Part shown: positions 1-8,597 of the stretch, one piece after another
Numbering within the stretch: the first letter of the stretch is position 1
Layout of the letters: the number at the start of each line of letters is the position of its first letter
NCBI RefSeq assembly: GCF_000172635.2
Contig: NC_018632.1
Span: forward strand, 3,534,001 to 3,598,000
From: Alteromonas macleodii ATCC 27126
GTDB taxonomy: Bacteria; Pseudomonadota; Gammaproteobacteria; Enterobacterales; Alteromonadaceae
DNA: 64,000 nt
Reading direction: 5' to 3'
Translations under genes and position numbers: made by a program
Notes under the pieces: model-generated
The model's database searches: none
Told to the model about the DNA's origin: nothing
Seen by the model: the letters and a program-made list of their open reading frames with translations, nothing else

Positions 1-383
1 CTCGATACCTCAATCAACTCGAAAGTGTTAGAGGATATCTTGCCGAAACTGGTGTAGATCTCATTGCAGTGTCTGGCGACAGTAAAGCGCAGCTTGAAAG
101 TCACCTGCCTAGATTGGATATCAACTTTCCTATTGCGTACGGCTTAACGGTGGAGCAAATGGAGGAGTTAGGCGTTTATATCTCTGATCCAAGATCGCCT
201 CAAGAAACTGATCACCCGTTTTCCGAACCCGCGCTGTTTGTTGTGAACAATGAAGGTCTTGTGCACGTCGCAGATATTTCTAACAATCCATTTGTTAGAC
301 CTGAATTAGAGACATTAGTAAGTGGTTTGGGCTGGATTCGTAATCCTGATAACAACTACCCTATTCGCGGTATGCACAAATAA
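1..383 (+). CDS. Peroxiredoxin-like (AhpC/TSA) protein, C-terminal part
   Basis: The reading frame is open from base 3 and ends at a TAA at 381-383, so the gene begins outside the window. The first GTG in frame (69) is not a likely start, because the residues before it (RYLNQLESVRGYLAETGVDL) read as normal protein. The visible part has thioredoxin-fold features of the AhpC/TSA superfamily: a beta strand ending in 'AVSGDS', then 'NFPIAYGLTVEQMEELGVY', then 'PALFVVNNEGLVHVADISN'. The N-terminal peroxidatic cysteine would lie upstream and cannot be checked. It may be a peroxiredoxin or a related redoxin-domain protein. Confidence 0.7.
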   Translation, partial: RYLNQLESVRGYLAETGVDLIAVSGDSKAQLESHLPRLDINFPIAYGLTVEQMEELGVYISDPRSPQETDHPFSEPALFVVNNEGLVHVADISNNPFVRPELETLVSGLGWIRNPDNNYPIRGMHK

Positions 384-573
384 GCGCACTTATGAAGTTA
401 GTGTCATGGCTACTTGACGCTAACTTTATTATCTCGGCGCATACGCTTACTTATATTTGTCCTTTCACACCTGCAGACCAATTTAGAAACAATCTTTATT
501 TGATTTTTATAGCGTAAACATTATATTAACGCTCGTCGAAAATTCGACATTCAAAATCAGAAAGGGAAATATA

Positions 574-930
574 ATGAAAAAAATAATTGGACTAGCTGCT
601 GCAAGCCTTATTCTTACCTCAGGTTGTGCCACCATTCTTACCGAAGAAACACACAAAATAAACGTTACGACAACTAGCGGTGAAACGACTACAGTTACTG
701 TTGACGGCATGTCTCAAACAGTGCCTGGCGTGGTTACTGTTAAGAAAGAGAACAAAGATAAAGTGCTAGTTGCTGACGATGCAAAATGTACCGACGTTAA
801 CCTGAACAAAGAAGTTGAATCTGCGTTTTTTATCAACATTCTTAGTGGCGGTGTATTCGGTTCGTCTACCGATTACGGCTCAGACAAAATGTGGAAATAC
901 CAAGATTCAGTAAGCGTACCTTGTAAATAA
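574..930 (+). CDS. Small outer-membrane-type lipoprotein
   Basis: This 118-residue protein has a classical lipoprotein signal: MKKIIGLAAASLILTSGC with lipobox LTSG-C at residue 18. An AAAGGGAAA ribosome site sits 7-12 bases before the ATG. The mature part starts CATILTEETHKINVTT, resembling small Gram-negative lipoproteins that begin with 'CATI' followed by a beta-rich domain. A short hydrophobic stretch near residues 90-100 (FFINILSGGVFGSST) is typical of this group. It is followed after 3 bases by the DUF4105 gene, so the two are probably co-transcribed. Function is not known. Confidence 0.75.
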   Translation: MKKIIGLAAASLILTSGCATILTEETHKINVTTTSGETTTVTVDGMSQTVPGVVTVKKENKDKVLVADDAKCTDVNLNKEVESAFFINILSGGVFGSSTDYGSDKMWKYQDSVSVPCK

Positions 931-933
931 GAT

Positions 934-2765
934 ATGTTTACACGAATTCTAAAAGGAAGCATTCTTGCTTCCTTTTTTTTGATTTTCGCAGCTAATTCCA
1001 CGGCCAGTGACGTTACTCAAACTAGTTACTCGAAAGTTGATAGCGCAACGTTACAGCAAATAGCTAACGACCCATTGTGGCACCTATTGTTACAACTAAA
1101 AAATGGGAAGCCAATTACTAACGACACCTCTATTTATATATCAAAGTCGTTCGTCAGCCCGTTGGCCGAAGCGCAAGCTACCATAGACCTTTTTCAGCGT
1201 AATACCCAAAACATTTGCAACTACCCTGCCCGTTTACGGCTGCTCAAGCGCTACATACCCGAATTTAAATCTATTACCCCTGCCGAGCACTGCGCAGAAT
1301 ATCGCAAATTTGTAGAAAGTGTTCCGGCCGATAGTATCAAGCTAATTTACGCCTCAGAAAATGTTACATCTGCTAGCTCAATGATGGGGCATATTATGCT
1401 TCGTCTAGATGGAACTAATGATAAAGGCATTCCCGTTAAGCACGGTATTACGTTTTTTACAGAACTAGACTCTTTAAACGTTCCTCACATCATGTACGAA
1501 ACATTGATGACAGGAAAAGAAGGCGTATTTAAGGTTGCTCCTTACCAAGAATTTGAGCAGTTTTATCTCTATGAGGAGCAAAGAAACATTTGGCGATACA
1601 CGCTAGATTTCAACGAGCAACAGCGCCACTTTGTGCAAGACTACATATGGGAATTGGGACAGCAGAGCCCCGCTTATTTTTTCATATATTCAACTGTGCG
1701 ACCGTTACTCAGTTGTTGGTAAATATTGCTCGTCCTGCTCATCTAAATCAAGTAGCAAGCTGGCTGACCCCTCTTGATGTTGTTAAGTTTGCACAAGCAA
1801 ACTCTCTCGTTGCATCAACCCAATTCGTACCTTCTAACAAATGGGAAATAACGACGTTAGAAGAAAGCATCGGGAGTAAACGCGCGTCTGCCATATCTTC
1901 GCATTTAGCTCGCGCTCAGCTAGATTCATTATCACTTTCGTTTGTTGAAACCAAATACGCACTGGCGCTTAATCAGTACTTTAGGTCAGCACAAACAATT
2001 TCAGAACAGAAATATCAAAAGAACTCCGCTGAAATTGCAGCGTTTGATGCTAAATATGAGCACCTTTCTTTAGACGTATCTGAATTCCCCGTTCCTTCCT
2101 CTCGCCAGCAAGAAGGTTATGTTGCTGCCGGTTTCATTCATCAAGACAGCCGTTCGTTCATGGCGTTTCGTGCCTTTCCTGTTGCAAGAAGGCTAGCCGA
2201 CGACAACAGGAGCATGATTGGTGAAACCGAGCTTATCTTGGCCGACGTTGAGTTCAGAGTTGGTTTAGAGCAAAGCAACTTAGGTGATATCTATGTGGAC
2301 AAGGCCATGCTTTACCAAATGGTGTCGCGGGTACCTGTTACACAAAATATAAGCAACTGGTCATCATCATTTAACATTGGAATAAATCGCGTGCTAACCG
2401 GCGAGCGAAAACGCAAACTCATTGTGCAATCGGAGTTTGGTTTAGGCTTTACACGTGAAGTAATGCAGGGTTTAGGGGGGTATAGCGACATCATCGTGGG
2501 TGCAGGCGCTAACAAGCACGAAGCATTTGTGTACGCCAAACCCGTTATTGGGCTATATGCATATACAAAACTGAATAGTAAGTTGGCGGTTAGCTTAAGT
2601 AGGACCTACAACCAATATGGAAGTGATGAGCCAATCGATGCAGTATCGTTTAGCTTGCACCAATATGGTTTCGAAAACATCGCGTTAGATTTTGAAGTGA
2701 ATATACAGAAAGTTGCCGATGAATATGAATCTAGTGCAGCTTTTATGTTGGGGTATCGGTTTTAA
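934..2765 (+). pseudogene. DUF4105 family exported protein, broken by a -1 frameshift
   Basis: Two overlapping frames encode one protein. The first (934-1722) has a signal peptide (residues 1-24) and the family motif 'SASSMMGHIMLRLDG' near residues 147-161. The second carries 'FNCATVTQLLVNIARP' and a beta-rich C-terminal half ending 'AAFMLGYRF', like an outer-membrane strand. DUF4105 proteins normally join these parts through an 'N-C-A' motif, which here lies just after the frame break. The break maps to six Ts at 1677-1682. One extra T gives an uninterrupted frame of about 610 residues. The same heptamer, T TTT TTC in the reading frame, is also a good -1 slippery site. Most likely this is a sequencing error or a real mutation; programmed frameshifting is possible. 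It forms a probable operon with the lipoprotein before it. Confidence 0.8.
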
Positions 2766-2877
2766 TCATTGAAGATAACATGGGAACTTTAACTGTCTCA
2801 CTCTGCTACAGTGAGAACTCAAAACGAAATCAATACATTCACACAAAACTGTTTAAATATACAGTGCATTAATTTAT

Positions 2878-2908
2878 CCTATTGAAGTGCTCTTCAATAG
2901 GATTTTTT
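2878..2908 (+). terminator. Terminator-like hairpin abutting the helicase start codon
   Basis: There is a perfect 10-bp stem (CCTATTGAAG at 2878-2887, CTTCAATAGG at 2892-2901) with loop TGCT, followed by six Ts at 2903-2908. The helicase ATG begins at 2909. The likely ribosome site (AATAGGA, 2896-2902) is inside the 3' arm. It could end transcription from the DUF4105 operon, attenuate the helicase gene, or mask its ribosome site. Confidence 0.65.
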
Positions 2909-5014
2909 ATGCTCTCTCATTCTGAATTAAACCCGCAGCAGCAAGAAGCCGTGAATTACGGGTTGAGTTCCGTAGGAGCGGGCGAAACGGAGCTGAGCGA
3001 TGAAACGCACCACCCGCTGTTAATTATTGCAGGCGCTGGCACAGGTAAAACTAACACTCTCGCTCACAAAACAGCACAGCTAATATTGCATGGTGTTGCG
3101 CCAGAGCGAATTTTACTGATGACGTTTGCGCGAAGGGCTTCGTCAGAATTAAGTTCACGGGCGAACCGCATAATAGAGCGAACGTTACGTGAGAAACAAA
3201 AGGCGTATCATCCGGTCACACTTCCTTGGATGGGCACTTTTCATTCAATCGCATCGCGACTGCTACGAGAGCACGCTTCACTCATTGGTTTAGATCCCGA
3301 CTTTACGGTTATGGATCGTAACGACAGCGCGGATATGCTTGATTTGCTTCGCCACGAACTTGGCTTCAGCGGTGTCAATCGGCGCTTTCCTAAAAAGAAA
3401 ACGTGTTTAGACATTTACTCTCGTTGCGTGAACGCGCAAGCACCGCTTATCGACATACTCGATACTCATTTCCCCTATTGTAGCGAGTGGGAAGAAGAGC
3501 TGAACACGCTGTTTGCTCACTATGCGAAAACTAAAATTGAACAAGTGAGTTTAGACTATGACGACTTACTGCTTTACTGTTTTCACATGGCGCAGGTCGA
3601 CGCTATTGCTCAAAAAGTAAGAGAACAATTCGACAATGTGTTGGTAGACGAATATCAGGATACCAACGTACTTCAAGCTGGCATTTTAAAAGGTTTCTTC
3701 CCAACCGGTGAAGGTCTTACCGTTGTAGGCGATGACGCCCAATCAATCTACTCATTTCGCTCAGCAACGGTAGACAATATCCTTAACTTTCCAACTGCAT
3801 TTTCCTTGCCTGGCAAAGTGATAACGCTACAACAGAATTATCGGTCACATCCGAACATATTGAACTTGTCTAATACCCTTCTTTCAGAAAGTGATGAAGG
3901 CTATAAGGTATCGTTGTTCAGCGAGCGTAAAAGCGGCCCTATGCCTAAGTGGATAACCGTTGAAAACGACATGTTCCAAGCAGAATATATCGTTGAGCGA
4001 GTTTTGGCGGCTCGTGAAGAAGGGATTGATTTAAAACAGCAAGCCGTTCTGTTTCGTTCAAGTTATCACAGCGATCGTCTAGAGCTTGAACTTACTCGAC
4101 GCAATATTCCTTTCGTAAAACACGGTGGCCTTAAATTCCTAGAGGCTTCTCACGTAAAAGACATGCTTTGCATTTTACGTTGGGCAGACAACCCCAAACA
4201 CAAAATATCTGCTTTTAGAGTGCTTAAGTTGTTACCTGGTATAGGTCCAAAGATAGCTGAGAGAGTGTTTAACGATTTAGAAAAGCACGACTTTGCATTG
4301 GGTAAATTGCGCAGCTTCGCACTTTCAGAGTCCGCGAAGCCTTCATTTCTTTCTCTTGTTGATTTGCTAGATAACGTGCACCACAACAATATTCCATGGA
4401 CCGAGCAAACAAGCGCCATTGCAGCGTTTTACAAAGATTTGTTGGAAGCTAATTATGACGATCATTTCACACGTTTCGGCGATATTGAACAGCTCACAAT
4501 GATCTCTGGGCAGTATTCATCGAGAGAGCGATTTTTAACTGAACTCACACTAGATCCACCGCAGAGCACAGGTGATCTGGCGGGCAAACCTTTGCTTGAT
4601 GACGACTTTCTTATCTTGTCGACGGTGCATAGCGCTAAAGGTCAAGAATGGAAGCATGTATTTGTGCTAAATGTGGCTGACGGCAATTTTCCTAATGAGT
4701 ACGCAGCGGGCGATAAACGCGCCCTCGAAGAAGAACGACGTTTGCTTTACGTAGCCATAACACGAGCGAAAGATGAGCTTAGCTTAGTTCAGCCCCTGAA
4801 ATATTGGGTGCCAGAGCAACAAAAGTTTGGTGACAAGCATGTATACGGTGCCAAGAGCCGTTTTTTTACCGATGCTGTTTGCGCTTGCATGGAACCCATT
4901 GCTTACCCTAAGCGCACTGCTTCAGCCAGTGAAAAGAAGATAGCCAAAGGCGCTATAGCCGATATAAAGAAAAATATTCTTGGGATGTGGAATAATACCA
5001 GTCCGCATAGATAA
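2909..5014 (+). CDS. UvrD/Rep-family ATP-dependent DNA helicase (superfamily 1)
   Basis: This is an SF1A 3'-5' DNA helicase of about 701 residues. The motifs are clear: Walker A GAGTGKT (about residues 43-49), motif II VDEYQDTN (about 246), motif III GDDAQSIYSFR (about 273), motif IV QQNYRSHPNI (about 307), motif V STVHSAKGQEWKHV (about 569) and motif VI LLYVAITRAKD (about 611). The length is close to UvrD/PcrA/Rep, but the C-terminus is short and lacks an obvious UvrD-type tail. A TTG at 2882 is in frame, but the ATG at 2909 has better spacing to AATAGGA. It is probably an accessory paralogue of the housekeeping helicases. The role in repair or replication restart is inferred from the family. 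Confidence 0.9.
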   Translation: MLSHSELNPQQQEAVNYGLSSVGAGETELSDETHHPLLIIAGAGTGKTNTLAHKTAQLILHGVAPERILLMTFARRASSELSSRANRIIERTLREKQKAYHPVTLPWMGTFHSIASRLLREHASLIGLDPDFTVMDRNDSADMLDLLRHELGFSGVNRRFPKKKTCLDIYSRCVNAQAPLIDILDTHFPYCSEWEEELNTLFAHYAKTKIEQVSLDYDDLLLYCFHMAQVDAIAQKVREQFDNVLVDEYQDTNVLQAGILKGFFPTGEGLTVVGDDAQSIYSFRSATVDNILNFPTAFSLPGKVITLQQNYRSHPNILNLSNTLLSESDEGYKVSLFSERKSGPMPKWITVENDMFQAEYIVERVLAAREEGIDLKQQAVLFRSSYHSDRLELELTRRNIPFVKHGGLKFLEASHVKDMLCILRWADNPKHKISAFRVLKLLPGIGPKIAERVFNDLEKHDFALGKLRSFALSESAKPSFLSLVDLLDNVHHNNIPWTEQTSAIAAFYKDLLEANYDDHFTRFGDIEQLTMISGQYSSRERFLTELTLDPPQSTGDLAGKPLLDDDFLILSTVHSAKGQEWKHVFVLNVADGNFPNEYAAGDKRALEEERRLLYVAITRAKDELSLVQPLKYWVPEQQKFGDKHVYGAKSRFFTDAVCACMEPIAYPKRTASASEKKIAKGAIADIKKNILGMWNNTSPHR

Positions 5015-5235
5015 TTCCCCCCTCAGCGAAAGTTACAATGTTCGTAATCAAGGCGTGTTAAGGCAGGTGAAGTGGTTCTACATCAAGGTGACACAACAAA
5101 GAGTACGGACATTTAAAGAAAAATGACGCGCCCCGTCATAACACTGAAATAAACTCCCTGTAGCGTGAAGTATTCAGTGAAAGAGTCTTCAACGGCTCAG
5201 CTTCAAAAACGCTAAATGCTCCAATACGAGTTTTC

Positions 5236-6024
5236 ATGAAGAAATTGAAACGCTATCAATATGAAAGATATGCCATTCTCTGCCAACTCGCCTACCCTGA
5301 TGCCGACGAGCAATACCAAAAAATCTTAGATCCTTTTTATGAACGCCAGCTAGTCGATAAGTACGGCAGAATGAGCGTAAGAATCTTGTGGGTCGAAAAT
5401 AAAAAAGAGGTCATTATCGTTTTTCGCGGATCATTGGGGGTAAGAGATTGGCTAGCGAATTTATTCTTCATCCCAAACAAACTCAATCAGTTAAACAGAA
5501 AATTCTGGGTCCACTGGGGGTTTGCGCGGCTATTGGCTCAACCTATGTATTCCAGCACTAAGACATCCAATGAAGCATTACCACTTAGAGAGCTACTTGT
5601 AAAAGTGCTTGAACCACTTAGGCAGCAAGGCAAGCGCTTTACATTCATTGGCCATTCGTCCGGCGGCGCAGTAGCGGTATTAATGGCTGATTACTTTGAG
5701 CGTTTATACGCAAAGTCAGTAAAAAGGGTAGTGACTTTCGGACAGCCCGCAGTGGGTACGCGCTCTTGGTATAAGCACTACACGCTACACCATAGAACGT
5801 ATCGCATTTGCTGCGATTTAGATGTAATAACCTTTATGCCGCCCTTCCCTTTTTACTTCTGGCACGTTGGCAAGATGCTGTGGCTGCACGATGATAAAAT
5901 TTACGAAAACACGCCTACCCATAAACGCTTTTTGATGTCGCTTCACAGCTGGTTGTTACGCCCAATTACCTATCACTACATGCGAAAATATATCCGCAAC
6001 AAGTCGCTTTTCGATGAGCATTAG
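5236..6024 (+). CDS. Lipase class 3 family protein
   Basis: An alpha/beta-hydrolase of 262 residues of the Lipase_3 type. It shows the strand and oxyanion segment 'VIIVFRGSLGVRDWLANLFF' (about residues 57-77), the nucleophile elbow GHSSGG (serine about 140) and 'VVTFGQPAVGTRSW' after it, the usual order in this family. 'CDLDVITFMPP' supplies the likely catalytic aspartate, and a histidine in 'WLHDD' or further on would complete the triad. No signal peptide is seen, so it is probably cytoplasmic or exported by another route. It stands alone, with 211 bases before it that contain no gene. The substrate (triacylglycerol or another ester) is not predictable. Confidence 0.8.
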   Translation: MKKLKRYQYERYAILCQLAYPDADEQYQKILDPFYERQLVDKYGRMSVRILWVENKKEVIIVFRGSLGVRDWLANLFFIPNKLNQLNRKFWVHWGFARLLAQPMYSSTKTSNEALPLRELLVKVLEPLRQQGKRFTFIGHSSGGAVAVLMADYFERLYAKSVKRVVTFGQPAVGTRSWYKHYTLHHRTYRICCDLDVITFMPPFPFYFWHVGKMLWLHDDKIYENTPTHKRFLMSLHSWLLRPITYHYMRKYIRNKSLFDEH

Positions 6025-6113
6025 AACGATCATTTTCGACCTACAGTGCGTAATTTAAAGGTACTTGATTATTCAATCCCGCACAGTACTGCGTAAGAGG
6101 TAGGCTTAAAGAA

Positions 6114-7187
6114 ATGTCTTCACTGTCAATCAAACGAGCAAAAGCGGCACTCAAGAACGCGTTTATCGGCGACGCGTTGGCTATGCCGGTACATTGGTAT
6201 TACAACCCAGCAGATATTTATAAGGCATTTCCGTTAGGGATAGAGCAATTTGAGGATGCGCCATCATTTCATCCGTCTTCAATAATGTCGCTACATTCCA
6301 CGCAGCAAGGTGGGCGCGCGAATAAGGCATCTGCAAATCAAAAAGAGATAGTGGGCGACGTTATTCTCAAAGGTAAAAGGCAGTATTGGGGCAAGGACAA
6401 CATTCATTACCATCATGGTATGAAAGCGGGAGAAAATACACTCAATGCACATTGCGCGCGTATCGTTTTATCATGCGCACTTAAAGGGTATGACGAAAAC
6501 GAGTTTTTAACTCAATATATTAGCTTTATGCGCGCTGATGAACCTAAACATCCTGACACATACGCCGAGTCTTATCACAGAGGCTTTTTTGCGAACTTAG
6601 AACAAGGTACTCCAGCACACAAATGTGGGGCGGTTACACATGATACGGCTTCAATAGGCGCTTTTGTGTCGGTAACACCTTTGGCGGTAGTAGAAGCAAG
6701 CAAAAGCACAGCCCTTGAGGACGTCAAACGCCTGTGTCGTAGTCACCTTTATTTAACTCACCCAGATGAGTCTTTAGCATCGGTGTGCGATTTCTATGTG
6801 GAGTTAATCTACAAATTAGTGCATCGCGAAGGTGAATCAGCCAAGGCCATTTTAGAAGATATTGCCCGTAAATCTGCGCACATGAATTTGGCTGCGATAG
6901 CGGCAAAAAACAAAAGCGATATCGAAATTGTTGGGCGTATATATTCGCCAGCGTGTTATATCTCAGACGCGTGGCCCGCCGTTTTGTACTTCGCTTACCG
7001 TTATGCTGATACGCCTAAAAAGGCGTTGATTGCGAACACCAACGTGGGGGGCGACAATGTGCACCGCGGTTTTGTATTGGGGGCCATAATGGGGCTAATT
7101 CAGGCAACGGAACTGTCCCAATGGTTTAGTGAATTAGCTGACAAAAAGGACTTGGAAGCGCTAATTAACCTTCTTGATGAACGGTAA
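6114..7187 (+). CDS. ADP-ribosylglycohydrolase family protein
   Basis: A 357-residue protein of the DraG/ARH fold. It has 'NAFIGDALAMPVHWYY' at residues 15-30 (the family's N-terminal metal-site GD) and 'ANTNVGGDNVHRGFVLGAIMGL' near the C-terminus. Classical DraG members carry GGDTDT in the second place, where two acidic residues hold magnesium. Here it is GGDNVH, so one acidic ligand is absent and substrate or chemistry may differ from removal of ADP-ribose from protein. The start ATG at 6114 is preceded by GAGGTAGGCTTAAAGAA. It is convergent with the next gene. Family assignment is firm; activity is not. Confidence 0.78.
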   Translation: MSSLSIKRAKAALKNAFIGDALAMPVHWYYNPADIYKAFPLGIEQFEDAPSFHPSSIMSLHSTQQGGRANKASANQKEIVGDVILKGKRQYWGKDNIHYHHGMKAGENTLNAHCARIVLSCALKGYDENEFLTQYISFMRADEPKHPDTYAESYHRGFFANLEQGTPAHKCGAVTHDTASIGAFVSVTPLAVVEASKSTALEDVKRLCRSHLYLTHPDESLASVCDFYVELIYKLVHREGESAKAILEDIARKSAHMNLAAIAAKNKSDIEIVGRIYSPACYISDAWPAVLYFAYRYADTPKKALIANTNVGGDNVHRGFVLGAIMGLIQATELSQWFSELADKKDLEALINLLDER

Positions 7188-7271
7188 CTAAGACACAAAA
7201 GTCTGGTAGACCCAGTCGCAAAATGAGCAAATGGCATTCACTGTCCGGTAGCGTATTCGCGCAAAAGCGCC

Positions 7272-8360
7272 TTACAACGCTACCGTTTCCCCTGTTCTCG
7301 CCGCCTTAAATATAGCGTTCACAATGCGGATATCGGCCAGACCTTCATTGCCAGTCACCATGGGTTGTCGTCCATGTAATATGGCCAGTGCATCGTTATC
7401 CATTTGCAGCGTTTGCTGCATACCGTTTATAGGAGCCAGCGTTTTTCCATCAGACGTGGTGCCCGTTACCCCGCTGTAGCTCTGCATGGGTTTAAGTTGA
7501 TACCAGCCCTTTTCACAATCAGCTTTAAAATGGTTAAACCCTTTCACTACACTGGTACCGCAATCGGCCACTAGTCCGTCGCCAAAATCCATCGTAAACA
7601 AGGTCGTTTCATCAACCTCAGTAAACTTCTCTGGAAAGCGCTGTGGTGGATGACTTCCCGTTACCGCTAATGGCTCACGGCCCGTTAAAAAGCGCGCGCC
7701 GTTTATCGCGTAAACGCCCATATCATAAAGTGCACCGCCGCCCATGTGCTTTTTCATTCGCCAGTTGTCAGGCGCTCTTCCTTGTCCTGCATAACCAGCG
7801 AAGCTCGATACCGCGGTCAAGTTTCCATACGGCTTAGTTTCAAGATACTGATGAAAAGTGCGGGTATTGGGTTCGTGCTGCATGCGATAGCCTATCGACA
7901 ACTGCACGCCATTTTTGTCACACGCATCTATGATAGCTTGGCATTCCTCGCTATCCATGGCCATTGGCTTTTCACACCACACATGCTTTCCGGTATTTGC
8001 GGCTTGTACCGCAAAATCCTTGTGTGTGCCAGTAGGCGTTACAACGTAAATAACATCAATATCGTCATTATTCGCAATATCTGCCATGGTGCTGTACGTG
8101 TACACATTACTGTCTTTAATGCCGTACTTTTGCTGCCACTGCGGGATCTTCCTCTCGCTCCCCGTGATTATCCCCCGTAATTCACAGTGTTTAGTGTCCT
8201 GTAAGGCAGGGGCGAGTAAATTTGTGCTGTAATTGCCCAACCCTAACAGCGCCACGCCTATTTTCTTTTTCGAAGGCTGTGCCATTAAATAAGGACTGTG
8301 CGCAACCAGCAAACCTGAACCTGCCAATTGAAGGAAGTGACGACGAGTAATGCGGGGCAT
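7272..8360 (-). CDS. Tat-exported Gfo/Idh/MocA family oxidoreductase
   Basis: A 362-residue NAD(P)-dependent oxidoreductase. The N-terminus MPRITRRHFLQLAGSGLLVA is a twin-arginine signal (RRHFLQL), so the enzyme is probably exported folded with its cofactor, as known for glucose-fructose oxidoreductase. A Rossmann segment follows ('KKIGVALLGLGNYS'), then the conserved family motif 'HVWCEKPMAMDSEECQAII' (EKP lysine near residue 135) and the C-terminal sheet domain. Substrates in this family are sugars or inositols, but the specific one cannot be read. A short palindrome lies 94-109 bases before the start. It is unrelated in position to the second exported family member at 59639-60744. Confidence 0.85.
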   Translation of the reverse strand: MPRITRRHFLQLAGSGLLVAHSPYLMAQPSKKKIGVALLGLGNYSTNLLAPALQDTKHCELRGIITGSERKIPQWQQKYGIKDSNVYTYSTMADIANNDDIDVIYVVTPTGTHKDFAVQAANTGKHVWCEKPMAMDSEECQAIIDACDKNGVQLSIGYRMQHEPNTRTFHQYLETKPYGNLTAVSSFAGYAGQGRAPDNWRMKKHMGGGALYDMGVYAINGARFLTGREPLAVTGSHPPQRFPEKFTEVDETTLFTMDFGDGLVADCGTSVVKGFNHFKADCEKGWYQLKPMQSYSGVTGTTSDGKTLAPINGMQQTLQMDNDALAILHGRQPMVTGNEGLADIRIVNAIFKAARTGETVAL

Positions 8361-8453
8361 TAGTACTCTCCATTAAGAAATTAATCCGTGCATGGTTTTA
8401 GTAGTACCTTTCTTACTCAGAAAGATCACAACACCGTTGCGATATTATCGAAT

Positions 8454-8469
8454 GTGTTACCTGTAACAC
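8454..8469. promoter_or_regulatory. Perfect 16-bp palindrome, possible operator
   Basis: GTGTTAC-CT-GTAACAC is a two-fold symmetric site in the space between the exported oxidoreductase (minus strand, start 8360) and the end of the histidine kinase gene. A looser repeat with the same half-site, GTAACA..TGTTAC, occurs at 11559-11577 before the AI-2E transporter. The symmetry and place suggest a repressor site for the oxidoreductase. No regulator gene is adjacent, so this is only a candidate. Confidence 0.35.
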
Positions 8470-8597
8470 CATCGAAGGTTTATAGCTGACAACCAACACA
8501 GCTTTAAAGCCCTATGGCGCATCGTGCCGTTTGGTAACGCGAAACGATTTACAACAAAATCAGACGAAAAGCAGCTCACTTTTATCGACAACATAAT

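Noticed and set aside
7746..8180. 144-residue open frame opposite the exported oxidoreductase
   Set aside because: It overlaps conserved oxidoreductase motifs and shows no protein family pattern.
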